Shown in pieces: positions 45,879 through 54,253 of a stretch of 64,000 nt of DNA. The notes beneath the pieces were generated by a model. That model ran no database searches. It saw only the letters and a list, made by a program, of their open reading frames with translations, and was not told where the DNA came from. Numbering within the stretch: the stretch's first letter is position 1; each line of letters starts with the position of its first letter. Both the position numbers and the translations under genes were made by a program. Source of the stretch: a bacterium (GTDB lineage: Bacteria; Planctomycetota; UBA1135; UBA2386); the NCBI GenBank assembly GCA_030432695.1, contig JAUILN010000002.1, forward strand, positions 744,001 to 808,000, written 5' to 3'.

Positions 45879-46271
45879 TCAGAAGGTCACGACCCGCGCA
45901 CCAGGCGCCGACAGCCCGACGACCGTCGCCAGACCGACACGCTCGGCACCCTCGAGCAACTCGACCGAACCCTGCACGCGCTCCCCGCCGGTATGGCAGA
46001 AGTACTCCGCGCAGGGATCGCAGACGAGCAGCCGACCACCGAGCTCGCGGAACTCCTCGTAGTAGGAACCGACGGGCTCGAAGCCTTCGACCTGCACGCC
46101 GCGCATCGCGCCGGGAACCGCCCAGATCGCGCCGTCCATGGTCAGGAACAGCGTGGTCTCCATGCCCATCGCCAACGACAGACATGCCCAACTGAACGCC
46201 AACGTGGCCCGCGCGCCGCGGTCCTGTTTGCCGGTCGTCAGGATGACGACGGTCTCCTTGCGATCCTCCAT
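45879..46271 (-). CDS. DsrE-family sulfurtransferase-like protein
   Basis: 130 residues of the DsrE/TusD fold: ETVVILTTGKQDRGARATLAFSWA at the N-terminus, AMGMETTLFLTMDGAIWAV, and a cysteine cluster C84-x2-C87-x4-C92 in LLVCDPCAEYFC. DsrE proteins bind persulfide sulfur on a Cys and hand it on from TusA-type carriers. A CxxC plus a third Cys is unusual and could form a disulfide switch. It lies between a DsrE2-type protein and a hybrid kinase, spaced 13 and 5 nt. Confidence 0.82.
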   Translation of the reverse strand: MEDRKETVVILTTGKQDRGARATLAFSWACLSLAMGMETTLFLTMDGAIWAVPGAMRGVQVEGFEPVGSYYEEFRELGGRLLVCDPCAEYFCHTGGERVQGSVELLEGAERVGLATVVGLSAPGARVVTF

Positions 46272-46284
46272 GCGCAGTCCCCTC

Positions 46285-46881
46285 TCAGATGAACAACGTG
46301 ACGCGGCCGCGCGTGGCATCCCGCAAGAACGACGCGACCCCGCAGGGTTCGACGTCACCCAGGTTCCGGAAGTCGTCGAGCCGCAGCCCGAGCAGATCGG
46401 CGGACATCTCGCAGAGATGCACCTGCACGCCGAGGTCGACCGCCTCCTGCACCAGGTCCGGCAGGAGGGGCACACCGCGACGCCGCATGCGCCACTCGAA
46501 GAAGCGTTTGCCGAGCCCGAACCAATGCATGCGGGACAGGCGGGCCCTGGCAGGACCGGCGGGCAGCATGTAGCCGATCAGTCGATCGATCGCCGAACGG
46601 TCACCCCACGAGCCGACCGCGTCGCGCAACGCCGCCGCGCCCCAGAAGGTGAGGAACACGTGGACCGTCTGGCCCATGGCTGCAGCGCCATTGGCGATCA
46701 CGAAGGCGGCGAAGAGCCGGTCCCAATCACCGCTGAAGCAGGCGATCGAGACGGAGTCCTCGACCACCGGACCCGACGCGCGCGCCTCGAGCGCGGCGAC
46801 GCGGGACTCCAGTTCGGAGGCAACCGACCCACCGGACTGCGGAGTAGGCGCCGCCGCGTCCCGTTCGAGATCAGGCACCAC
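46285..46881 (-). CDS. DsrE2/DrsH-type protein
   Basis: 198 residues. A short coiled segment (ASELESRVAALEAR) precedes the core SIACFSGDWDRLFAAFVIANGAAAMG and VHVFLTFWGAAALRD, typical of the DsrE2 (peroxiredoxin-like COG2210) group. The conserved cysteine lies in VHLCEMSADLLGL. In sulfur oxidisers such proteins pass sulfane sulfur between carriers. The GTG at 46881 has GGGAGG about 8-9 nt upstream and overlaps the TusA gene by 11 nt, indicating coupling. Confidence 0.82.
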   Translation of the reverse strand: MVPDLERDAAAPTPQSGGSVASELESRVAALEARASGPVVEDSVSIACFSGDWDRLFAAFVIANGAAAMGQTVHVFLTFWGAAALRDAVGSWGDRSAIDRLIGYMLPAGPARARLSRMHWFGLGKRFFEWRMRRRGVPLLPDLVQEAVDLGVQVHLCEMSADLLGLRLDDFRNLGDVEPCGVASFLRDATRGRVTLFI

Positions 46882-47122
46882 CGCCGCTCCCTCCCGCTCC
46901 GGGCAATTGGATCGTGGCCCGTGCACCCTCGACGTCACGCCGCAGCTCGAGCAGCTCGCAGCCGGTCGTCTCGCACCACGCGACCACGTCGCGATCGAAC
47001 GCGAGGTCGTCGGCCCGGATCTCGAGCACGTCGCCTGGCGCAGCGCGCCGCCTCGCCTTGGCGAGTTCGACGATGGGGCGAGGGCACTTCATGCCCCGCG
47101 CATCGATTCGGTGCTGGCTCAC
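46871..47122 (-). CDS. TusA-family sulfur carrier
   Basis: 83 residues. The hallmark CPRP (C13-P14-R15-P16) follows IDARGMK. The remainder, PIVELAKARRRAAPGDVLEI and VVAWCETTGCELLEL, is the standard two-layer fold. The cysteine carries a persulfide. The extra C-x4-C in the second half is common in this family. The GTG at 47122 has GAGGA 9 nt upstream. It heads the TusA-DsrE2-DsrE-kinase operon. Confidence 0.9.
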   Translation of the reverse strand: MSQHRIDARGMKCPRPIVELAKARRRAAPGDVLEIRADDLAFDRDVVAWCETTGCELLELRRDVEGARATIQLPGAGGSGGGA

Positions 47123-47164
47123 GGTCGGGCTTCCTCTTTCGGCGTCGCTCCGACGCCCGGAAGG

Positions 47165-48358
47165 TCATCGACCGGATTCCGTAGACCCCTCGTCTGGGGC
47201 TTTCCCTGAAGCCAGATCCACGACCGCCATCTCCGGCCGGCAGAACATCCGGATCCGCGGCGCATGGCCGCGCTCGTGACCGATGCCGCGACTGACCAGC
47301 ACGCCGGCATTCCCGAACCGGAACAGCCCACCGGCGGCGACACGGCGCGGAACGCGCGACAGGGTGATCGGCGGCCCGAAGCCAGGCACCACCACCTGTC
47401 CGCCATGGGTGTGGCCGGCGACGTAGAGCAGTTCGGTCTGCAGGTCGCCGACGAGGATCGGCTGGGCAGCATCGGGCGCGTGGCCGAGCACGATCGTGAA
47501 GCCAGGGAAGTCCGCGATCCGCGACCTGAGTTCGGCATGGACCGGGTCGTCGAGGCCGACTCGGGAGCGTCCGAGCGTCAGACCGGCGATCTGCAGGCCG
47601 GGTTCGCCCGGCACTTCGGCGACCTCGTTGCGGAGCAGGCGGATCGGCGTTCCCTCGAACATCTCGGGGTGGAAGTCGACGTCGCCGAGCACCGCCCAGA
47701 TGCCCAGGCGCGGCGGGTGCTCGAGACCCTCGAACAGGCGCAGCAGGGCGTCGCGCTCCTCGGCGAAGCGCAGCGGGTCGCGGTGCTGGATGAAGTCGCC
47801 GGGCAGCAGCAGGAGGTCGGGGCGGGCCTCGTCGACCCGGCGGAACACCTCGCGCTCGTAGTCTCCCACTGCGTCGGTCTGGATGTCGGCGAGGATCACG
47901 GCGCGGATCGGGGCCCGGAAGGCTGCCATGCGCGGCGTGGTGAAGTCCTGCCGGGTGATCTCGAGGTCGTGGACCTCGACGAAGTGGGCCCAGGCCGAGC
48001 CGAGCAGCAGCGCGATGCCGATGCCTGCCAGCGCCGCACCTCCGGCCAGGCGCGCGCGGCGCAGTTGGGCGACGCCACGCCAGAGAGCGAGGGGGGCAGC
48101 GACGACGGTGAGGACGTGGGTCCAGACCCGCAGGGTGCCGAACAACGAGCCGAACAGGACACGGCTGGCACCACCGCCGAGCGCGGCGAGCAGGCCGACC
48201 CACAGGAGGCCGAGCCACAGATCGCGCCAGGGGCTGCGGGCAGGCTCGCGGCCGGCGCGGTCGCGCAGCAGCAGGAACCCGACCAGCAGGCCGAGCAGGT
48301 CGACGGCCGCGACCAGCGCGCCGAGGTAGGGGTTGGCCGGGAAGTAGGGTTCGAACAT
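47165..48358 (-). CDS. Membrane-anchored metallophosphoesterase (YkuE-like, variant active site)
   Basis: 397 residues. About four membrane helices (1-125) precede a calcineurin-like domain. Its motifs depart from consensus: LADIQTDAVG replaces SDxHxG, LPGDFI is normal, LGDVDFHPE replaces GNHD, and VLGHAPDA and GHTHGGQ are normal. The domain would face the periplasm. YkuE relatives cleave UDP-diacylglycerol-like or other phosphodiester lipids; the substitutions may alter metal choice. It lies 42 nt upstream of the TusA gene on the same strand, so it could be the first gene of that operon. Confidence 0.82.
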   Translation of the reverse strand: MFEPYFPANPYLGALVAAVDLLGLLVGFLLLRDRAGREPARSPWRDLWLGLLWVGLLAALGGGASRVLFGSLFGTLRVWTHVLTVVAAPLALWRGVAQLRRARLAGGAALAGIGIALLLGSAWAHFVEVHDLEITRQDFTTPRMAAFRAPIRAVILADIQTDAVGDYEREVFRRVDEARPDLLLLPGDFIQHRDPLRFAEERDALLRLFEGLEHPPRLGIWAVLGDVDFHPEMFEGTPIRLLRNEVAEVPGEPGLQIAGLTLGRSRVGLDDPVHAELRSRIADFPGFTIVLGHAPDAAQPILVGDLQTELLYVAGHTHGGQVVVPGFGPPITLSRVPRRVAAGGLFRFGNAGVLVSRGIGHERGHAPRIRMFCRPEMAVVDLASGKAPDEGSTESGR

Positions 48359-48500
48359 CGGAAGACGGGGGCCTGCTGCGCTCCGCGGCCGGCCCGGTGC
48401 GGACGGTCGTCGGGGTCCCAGACTTTCATCGGCGTGGCCCGCGATCGGTCGGGCTGTCGCCTCACCCCGGGCAGCGAGTCATCCGGCTCGCATTTATCTG

Positions 48501-48528
48501 TTGTCACAACTATCGGCTGCACTAGAAC
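48501..48528 (+). promoter_or_regulatory. Sigma-70-type promoter for the pirin gene
   Basis: TTGTCA (48501-48506) and TAGAAC (48523-48528) are spaced by 16 nt, in an AT-richer patch of the divergent region, 44 nt before the start codon. Five of six -35 bases match the consensus. Confidence 0.5.
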
Positions 48529-48572
48529 TGCGCCTTCCCGGAGGCTGCCCTCCCCACCCCGGAGACCGATCC

Positions 48573-49274
48573 ATGATCACCAAGCGTCCTGCCGCCGAGC
48601 GCGGCATCGTCGACCACGGCTGGCTGTTGGCCCGCCACAGCTTCTCGTTCGCGAGCTACTACGACCCCGACCACGTGCACTACCGCACCCTCCGGGTCAT
48701 CAACGAGGACACCGTCCAGCCCGGGCAGGGCTTCGGGACGCACGGCCACGAGGACATGGAGATCGTGACCTACGTGCTGAGCGGCGCGGTCGAGCACCGC
48801 GACAGCACCGGCCAGCACGGCGTGCTGCGGCCCGGCGACGTTCAGGTGATGTCGGCCGGGACCGGCGTGACGCACAGCGAAGTGAACGCGTCGCGGAGCG
48901 AGCCCCTGCACCTGCTGCAGATCTGGATCCTGCCGGACGCGCCGGGTCACCGGCCGAACTACGACGAACGCCACTTCGCGGTGGAGGAGCGGCGCAACGT
49001 GCTGCGGGCGATCGCCTCGGGCGACCCGTCGCGCGAGGCGCTGCCGATCCACCAGGATGCGCACGTGTTCGCGTCGCTGCTGGAAGCGGGCCACCGCGTC
49101 GAGCACCGGCTGGAGGCCGGGCGCGGGGCGTGGATCCAGGTGGCGCGCGGCGTGGTCGAGGTCGACGGAACACGTTTGGAGGCCGGCGACGGTGCGTCGG
49201 TCGACGACGTCGAGGCGCTGGCGATCACCGCCGTGCAGGACGCCGAGTTCCTGCTGTTCGACCTCGCCGGCTGA
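48573..49274 (+). CDS. Pirin-family bicupin
   Basis: 233 residues, as in YhaK/YhhW. The N-terminus has RGIVDHGWLLARHSFSFASYYDP, and the metal site is formed by GTHGHEDMEIVTYVLSG and HSEVN (three His and one Glu), followed by LHLLQIWILP. Pirins bind iron or another metal; some have quercetinase activity and others act as redox sensors or transcription cofactors. GGAGA lies 7 nt before the ATG. It is transcribed alone from the promoter at 48501. Confidence 0.93.
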   Translation: MITKRPAAERGIVDHGWLLARHSFSFASYYDPDHVHYRTLRVINEDTVQPGQGFGTHGHEDMEIVTYVLSGAVEHRDSTGQHGVLRPGDVQVMSAGTGVTHSEVNASRSEPLHLLQIWILPDAPGHRPNYDERHFAVEERRNVLRAIASGDPSREALPIHQDAHVFASLLEAGHRVEHRLEAGRGAWIQVARGVVEVDGTRLEAGDGASVDDVEALAITAVQDAEFLLFDLAG

Positions 49275-49396
49275 CCCGCCCCCTCGACGAGTGGGTCGCG
49301 GCTTCCCGACGGCTATCCTCGGGGAACTTGGCGCCCTCTCCCACAACAACCCCGCCGCCCCGTGGTCAGGGGCTCTGGCTGCGCGCGCCGCGGGCG

Positions 49397-50395
49397 ATGG
49401 CGCCGCTGCGACGGCTGGCGATGGGTGCGGGCACGCTGCTGCTGCTGAGCCTGCTCACCTTCGCGCTGCTCGACGTCGCGCCGCGCACCGCGACGTTCCG
49501 TTCCGGCAGCACCGAGCCGCGCGCCTCGCAGGAGGCACGGCTCGCGGCAATCGAAGCGATGCGGATCCGCGCCGGCCTCGTCGACCCGGTGACCGGCGCC
49601 GAGCGAGGGCTTGCCGAACGCTACGTGCGGTGGCTCGGCGCCGCGGTGACGCTCCGACTCGCGCCGCCCGGCGAGACGCCGGCCGCATTCCAGCGCCGCA
49701 TCGGTCGGGCACTCGGGCTATCGGCTCTATTGGGAGTCCTGGCGACCGTCCTGGCGCTAGGGCTCGGCGTACCGCTCGGCGCGTGGCTCGGCTTCCGCAC
49801 CGGGACGCGCACCGAGTCGGCGGTCTCGGGATTCCTGCTGGTCCTCGGATCGCTGCCGCAGTTCCTGCTGGCGACCCTCGCGGTGGTCGCGCTCGGCACA
49901 CTGGGCAGCGCCAGCTTCCTGCCGGTCAGCGGCCTGGGTTCGAGTTCCCCGTCCGACTCGGCACTGGTCCGGTCGCTGGACCTGTTGCGCCATCTGCTGG
50001 TGCCGGCCGTCGTGCTGTCGCTCGGGCCGCTCGCCACCACCACGCGGTTCCTGCGCGAATCGGTGCAACGGAGCCGTGAGGCGGAGTGGGTCGTGACCAT
50101 GCGGGCGTGGGGCGTGGCGGAGCGCACCGTCCGCCGTCGCGTGCTGGCCAATGCCACCACCCCGATGTGGACCTGGTCGGGCACGCTGGTGCCGTTCCTG
50201 CTGGTCGGCTCGGTGGTCATCGAGCAGGTCTTCGATCTGCCGGGCTTCGGCCATCTGTCGGTCCGCGCCGCCTTCGAGCGCGACGTCGCCACCGCGACGA
50301 CCACCACGATGATCTCCGCGGCGATCATCCTGCTCGGCCTGACGGCCTCCGACCTGCTCCACCGGCTCACCGATCCCAGGGTCCGGCTCCGCTGA
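49397..50395 (+). CDS. ABC transporter permease, oligopeptide (DppB/OppB) type
   Basis: 332 residues with six helices. The EAA loop region (RSREAEWVVTMRAWGVAERTVRRRVLANA) and the closing IEQVFDLPGFGHLSVRAAFERD are the DppB/OppB signature. A long periplasmic loop after helix 1 (about 35-85) is larger than usual. The start is uncertain: a TTG at 49328 would add 23 residues. It is followed 5 nt later by the partner permease. No solute-binding protein or ATPase gene is nearby. Confidence 0.87.
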   Translation: MAPLRRLAMGAGTLLLLSLLTFALLDVAPRTATFRSGSTEPRASQEARLAAIEAMRIRAGLVDPVTGAERGLAERYVRWLGAAVTLRLAPPGETPAAFQRRIGRALGLSALLGVLATVLALGLGVPLGAWLGFRTGTRTESAVSGFLLVLGSLPQFLLATLAVVALGTLGSASFLPVSGLGSSSPSDSALVRSLDLLRHLLVPAVVLSLGPLATTTRFLRESVQRSREAEWVVTMRAWGVAERTVRRRVLANATTPMWTWSGTLVPFLLVGSVVIEQVFDLPGFGHLSVRAAFERDVATATTTTMISAAIILLGLTASDLLHRLTDPRVRLR

Positions 50396-50400
50396 CCGCG

Positions 50401-51369
50401 ATGCGACGTTCCGCCACGCGCCTGTTGCTGTTGCTGTTCGTCCTGCTGGGACTCGGCGCGCCGTGGCTCGCCAACGACGTCCCGTTGCTGGCGCGGGTCG
50501 ACGGTGCGTTGCGCGTGCCGAGCTGGTCGAGCCTGGATGCCCAGCCGCCGACCGGCTACGCGGACTGGCACACCTGGCTCGCGGACCTACCGAGAGAAGC
50601 GACCGACTGGGCGGTCTTGCCGCCGTGGCCGTACGGTCCGGACCAGGTGCATCCGGAAGCCGTGCTCACGCCGCCGTCGACCGACCACCCGCTCGGCACC
50701 GACGACACCGGCCGGGACCTGCTGTCCCGACTGGTGCATGGCCTGCGTACCGCGCTGTGGGTCGGCGCCGGCGCCACGCTGCTGGCGGCGTTGCTCGGGA
50801 TCCCGGCAGGTCTCGCGGCCGGCCTGCGACGTGGTGCCACCGAGAGCCTGGTCCGGTTCCTGATCCAGGTCTGCACGGCGGTCCCATTGCTCATCGCGCT
50901 GATCGCGGTCTCCGCCTTCGTCGGCGGTGGGCTGGTGCTGGTCGTCGCGGTGCTGGCCTTCGCCCAATGGCCGACCTTCGCTCGGGTCACGCGCGGTGAG
51001 CTGCTGAGCCTGCGCGAGCGCGGCTGGGTCGAGACCGCGCGGGCACTCGGCGTCCGTGGACCACGGCTCTGGTTCGGCCATCTGGCGCCCAACCTGCGCG
51101 GCCCGCTGCGGGTGACCGCCGCGCTGCTGGCGATCGAGGCGATCCTGTCGGAATCGGCACTGACCTTCCTCGGCCTCGGTGCCGGACTCGGTCGGGTCTC
51201 GCTGGGCGCGATGCTCGACCAGGGCCGCGACCACGCCCACCTGGCCGGCGCCTGGCACCTCTGGGTGGTCCCGGCGACCGCGCTCGCGCTGCTGGCGCTG
51301 ACGATCCACGCCGCGGCGAGCCCGGCGAACCGTCGGGCGGGTCTCCGGCTTGCTGCACGCGGCGCTTGA
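50401..51369 (+). CDS. ABC transporter permease, oligopeptide (DppC/OppC) type
   Basis: 322 residues. After an N-terminal helix and a Trp/Pro-rich periplasmic segment comes HPLGTDDTGRDLLSRLVHGLR, the diagnostic DppC/OppC motif. The EAA loop is ELLSLRERGWVETARALGV, and the end has ESALTFLGLGAG. It should form a heterodimeric channel with the upstream permease. The ATPases and binding protein must be supplied from elsewhere, or the pair uses a shared ATPase. Confidence 0.88.
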   Translation: MRRSATRLLLLLFVLLGLGAPWLANDVPLLARVDGALRVPSWSSLDAQPPTGYADWHTWLADLPREATDWAVLPPWPYGPDQVHPEAVLTPPSTDHPLGTDDTGRDLLSRLVHGLRTALWVGAGATLLAALLGIPAGLAAGLRRGATESLVRFLIQVCTAVPLLIALIAVSAFVGGGLVLVVAVLAFAQWPTFARVTRGELLSLRERGWVETARALGVRGPRLWFGHLAPNLRGPLRVTAALLAIEAILSESALTFLGLGAGLGRVSLGAMLDQGRDHAHLAGAWHLWVVPATALALLALTIHAAASPANRRAGLRLAARGA

Positions 51370-51528
51370 CGGTCTCGCCGGAACAGTTCGACTCGGCCCG
51401 ACGTCCCCTCACACCCGTCCCGGTTCGAGAGCACGAACCGGACGACTCCGCCGGAGCGCGCGCGGCGAAGCCCCAGCCGGTTCGGGCGAGCAGCAACCGC
51501 CGCCTCGCCCCGCCGCATCCCACGTCCG

Positions 51529-51537
51529 TGCTAGACT
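51529..51537 (+). promoter_or_regulatory. Extended -10 promoter element
   Basis: TGCTAGACT, an extended -10 hexamer (TAGACT) preceded by TGC, 66 nt before the next start codon. The same core (CGTGCTAG.CT) occurs at 52861-52871 before another gene. No good -35 is present. Confidence 0.45.
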
Positions 51538-51603
51538 GGAGTGTTCGGCGGACCCATCCGTCCAGCAACTTCCCTTCCGCCACCTGCTGATCCCACCTGT
51601 CCG

Positions 51604-52131
51604 ATGAACGGCAAGACCCTGCTGATCGCCCTCCTCTTCGTCGCCGCCGCTGGCGGTGGCTATTACGTCCTGAAGATGGATTCGGGCGCTACCTCCGAAG
51701 ATCCGCCCGCGCCGAGGGTCGACACCAGCGATGCCGGCCAGCCGACCGAGGAACCGAAGATCGAGGCCCGCCAGGCGACCGGTGAGATCACCGTGGATCC
51801 GGACAAGGTGCCACGGGAAAAGCGCGTGATGACCCCCGACGGCAAGTGGTACGCGTTGCTGAACGACGCGACCAACGTCCGGGACTTCCGGGAAGCGTGG
51901 TCGTCCGAGGTCCCGTGGTCGCCGATCGTCGACATCACGCGGGACAAGCAGGGTCAGGACTGGTGGGTCCACGCGGACGGCACGGTGTCGACCAGCATGA
52001 TGCTCTGGCGCAAGGACCTCGGCCGTTCGGACGGCATGCTGCAAGTCGCCCATCCGATCGCCCCGCTCCCGATGAAGGAAGAGGAGTTCGGGTCCGTCGG
52101 ACCGATCCGCCCTGGCCAGGAAGGCCGCTGA
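51604..52131 (+). CDS. Single-pass anchored envelope protein of unknown function
   Basis: 175 residues. An N-terminal helix (LLIALLFVAAAGGGYYVL) anchors a mostly acidic, proline-rich segment, then a small domain with KWYALLNDATNVRDFREAW, SPIVDITRDKQGQDWWVHADGTVSTSMMLWR. No family is recognised. The tryptophan-rich WWVHADGT segment suggests a small beta fold. There is no clear Shine-Dalgarno site; an extended -10 element lies at 51529. Confidence 0.65.
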   Translation: MNGKTLLIALLFVAAAGGGYYVLKMDSGATSEDPPAPRVDTSDAGQPTEEPKIEARQATGEITVDPDKVPREKRVMTPDGKWYALLNDATNVRDFREAWSSEVPWSPIVDITRDKQGQDWWVHADGTVSTSMMLWRKDLGRSDGMLQVAHPIAPLPMKEEEFGSVGPIRPGQEGR

Positions 52132-52987
52132 TTCGGCCGAGTCCTCGCGCGGGCCGAGGATGTCCCCCGCTCACGTCGAGCTGTCGACTCGATCGAGGTC
52201 GGATCTCACCCGACCCGCGCGGACGGCCGCAAGGACCTGAGCCGAGCATGCAGCGTGGATCGAGCGACAGACTCGACGCGCCTCGCTCCGCAGGCGCCTG
52301 CACGCCTCGGGATCGGATTCCCCGGATCGTGGTCGAGCCAGACCCGGGCAACGGATCGGCCGTCGGCCAGTGACCCGCTGCTCCTCCCGCGCCCGGTTCC
52401 ACGCCGGCAACGTCGCTGGAGCCCGCGCGAGATCGTTCCGGGCCGCGCGCCGCCTCCGATCCTGGTCGAGTAGGTCGGTCGAGCGATCGGGCCCGGCAAC
52501 TATCGAGACCGTCGAGCCAATCGATCGTGGCTTCACCAGGTTGCGGGCGCGGTCGGCAACCCGAAGCGAGCCGAGGACGACCCGAGTCGGATCGCTCGTT
52601 CACCGCGCGCTTCGCGCCGGCCGCGTCGCGGCTCGACCGCGGTGCTCGCCATGGTGCGAAAAGGAGCCATGCGTCCCTCGGCCAATGACTCCGGCCAACC
52701 GTCGCCGAGTGCAGGTCGCGCTCAGCCACCCTCGTCTGTTCCTCGGATCGGATGACACGCCGAACCGAACTCATGCACCCGTTGTGGGGCAAGAACAGCG
52801 ACTCGGATCCCGATTCCCCGACATCGAACGGAACCCGCACCGCTTGCCGATGCTCAAAGCCGTGCTAGTCTTGAGCGACTCGGGCGAAGGCCCGGACGGA
52901 CGCCGGATTCTTCCTGTCCGAAGCCGGCCGCTGAATCGGGCTCGCCCTCCTCGTCCCCTTTTCTCCCTTCCGTTTCCCAGAACCAAG
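52132..52987 (+). other. Long region without a gene, lead-in of the abundant secreted protein
   Basis: 856 nt. Open frames exist on both strands but have arginine/proline-rich, fold-free translations and no ribosome sites. A small hairpin (52142-52160) follows the upstream gene. The last 150 nt hold a promoter-like pair (52844-52871) and a pyrimidine-rich stretch directly before the start codon (52961-52978). The rest could be a long leader or an unannotated RNA; I see no repeat. Confidence 0.5.
52844..52871 (+). promoter_or_regulatory. Promoter for the secreted protein gene
   Basis: TTGCCG (52844-52849), 16-nt spacing, then an extended -10 TGCTAGTCT with the hexamer TAGTCT at 52866-52871. 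This implies a leader of about 110 nt. It shares the CGTGCTAG.CT core with 51527-51537. Confidence 0.5.
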
Positions 52988-54169
52988 ATGCGTCTCACCA
53001 CTTCCCTGCTCGTCGCTGCGGCGACCGCCGCTGGTATTTCCGCCCAGACTCCTGCGCAGCTCGAGCTGTACAGCGGTTCCACCTCCTACACCTCCCGTCA
53101 CGTCTTCGGTGGCGCGAACGAGGGCTGGGTCTGCATGAACCTGAGCTCCCGCCACCACCGTGGCGTCGCCGGGGTCGATGACCCGACCGGCGGCTCGGTC
53201 GGCAGCGTCACCGCGGTGCAGTACCTCCTGCAGGACCAGTTGGGCACCACGCCGGAGTTCTACGAGGTCGGCATCTTCGGCGAGGACGCCGCCAACCCCG
53301 GCCAGATCGACCCGGCGGTCGATCCGATGACGAACCGGCCGGCTCCTGGCTTCCAGGCGGGCCCGATTCAGACCCCGGCCAACACCGCCACCGGCCCGAT
53401 CGCCTGGAGCATCACGCTCACGTTCGCGACGCCCTACACGGGCACGAGCATGGACCAGGACAACTACTTCGGCGTCCTGCTGCCGATCCAGACCGCGTGG
53501 ACTGCCGATGGTGCATCGCTCCACGGCTCGTGGATGACCGCGGGTGCCGCGGGTGACAACCCGAGCCAGGGCGCGCTCACCGGTGGCGCGATGGGCGGCA
53601 GCGTGATCTACGACATGGTGCAGGGCATCGACATCACCGGCGGCAACACCGTCGTGATCGCCCCGAACGACCGCACTGTGCGCGTCTGGCCGCATACCAG
53701 CGGTGCGGTTCTCCGCGTCGGCGCGGACATCCAGCCCAACCCTCGTTCGACCATCAACCCGAACTACGGGATCGCTGGTCTCTACCCGGACCACGTCAAC
53801 CGTCAGGACGGCGTGGCCTACGACCTGCGTAGCCTGAACTACGACAGCTCCAACGGCGGTGCGGCCTTCGTCGCGATGCAGTTCATCACCGCTCCGATGG
53901 CTCCGGCCTTCCAGACCAACGGCATCAAGATCCTCGCCGGCGCCGGTCAGCAGTGGTTCGACTTCACCCAGAACAACGGCCCGTTCTTCGTGTGGCAGAT
54001 CAACCCGCACCCGACGGACCTGAACCGTTGGGAGCAGATCGTCCTGGCGCAGGGCTCGGTGCCTGCACAGGCTCTGGGCACGGTCACCTCGCAGGGTCTG
54101 CTGGTCGACTTCAACGCCCCGGGCTTCGCCCCGACGTTCACGAACGCCACCGCGCTCGAGTCGCTCTGA
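52988..54169 (+). CDS. Secreted protein, likely highly expressed
   Basis: 393 residues. A standard signal peptide (LTTSLLVAAATAAGISAQ) precedes a Thr/Gly/Asn-rich, low-lysine body with beta character, such as VAGVDDPTGGSVGSV, WSITLTFATPYTGTSMDQDNYFGVLLP and FAPTFTNATALESL. Codon use shifts toward CGT, GGT and GTC relative to neighbours, a usual sign of high expression. A promoter lies upstream and strong hairpins follow. I recognise no enzyme motif; a structural surface or matrix protein is plausible. Confidence 0.75.
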   Translation: MRLTTSLLVAAATAAGISAQTPAQLELYSGSTSYTSRHVFGGANEGWVCMNLSSRHHRGVAGVDDPTGGSVGSVTAVQYLLQDQLGTTPEFYEVGIFGEDAANPGQIDPAVDPMTNRPAPGFQAGPIQTPANTATGPIAWSITLTFATPYTGTSMDQDNYFGVLLPIQTAWTADGASLHGSWMTAGAAGDNPSQGALTGGAMGGSVIYDMVQGIDITGGNTVVIAPNDRTVRVWPHTSGAVLRVGADIQPNPRSTINPNYGIAGLYPDHVNRQDGVAYDLRSLNYDSSNGGAAFVAMQFITAPMAPAFQTNGIKILAGAGQQWFDFTQNNGPFFVWQINPHPTDLNRWEQIVLAQGSVPAQALGTVTSQGLLVDFNAPGFAPTFTNATALESL

Positions 54170-54191
54170 TCTGATTCTGATCTGAGCGCCA

Positions 54192-54217
54192 GCGTGTGAC
54201 CCGCTCGAGTCACACGC
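54192..54217 (+). repeat. Perfect hairpin after the secreted protein gene
   Basis: GCGTGTGAC (54192-54200) and GTCACACGC (54209-54217) form a perfect 9-bp stem with an 8-nt loop, 22 nt after the stop codon. It has no T-run, so it may protect the transcript's 3' end or assist the terminator that follows. Confidence 0.6.
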
Positions 54218-54253
54218 CCCTGGCCCTACGGTCAGGGAGCCTTCGAGCCGACG

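Noticed and set aside
47264..49396. Plus-strand frame extending the DppB-type permease far upstream
   Set aside because: It runs antisense to the metallophosphoesterase gene and through pirin in another frame; the permease fold begins only near 49397.
52142..52160. Small hairpin TCCTCG/CGAGGA after the anchored protein gene
   Set aside because: Six base pairs and no T-run; not enough to call a terminator in GC-rich DNA.
52370..52987. In-frame upstream extension of the secreted protein gene
   Set aside because: It would bury a clean signal peptide and translates to arginine-rich sequence with no fold; a promoter-like pair lies inside it.
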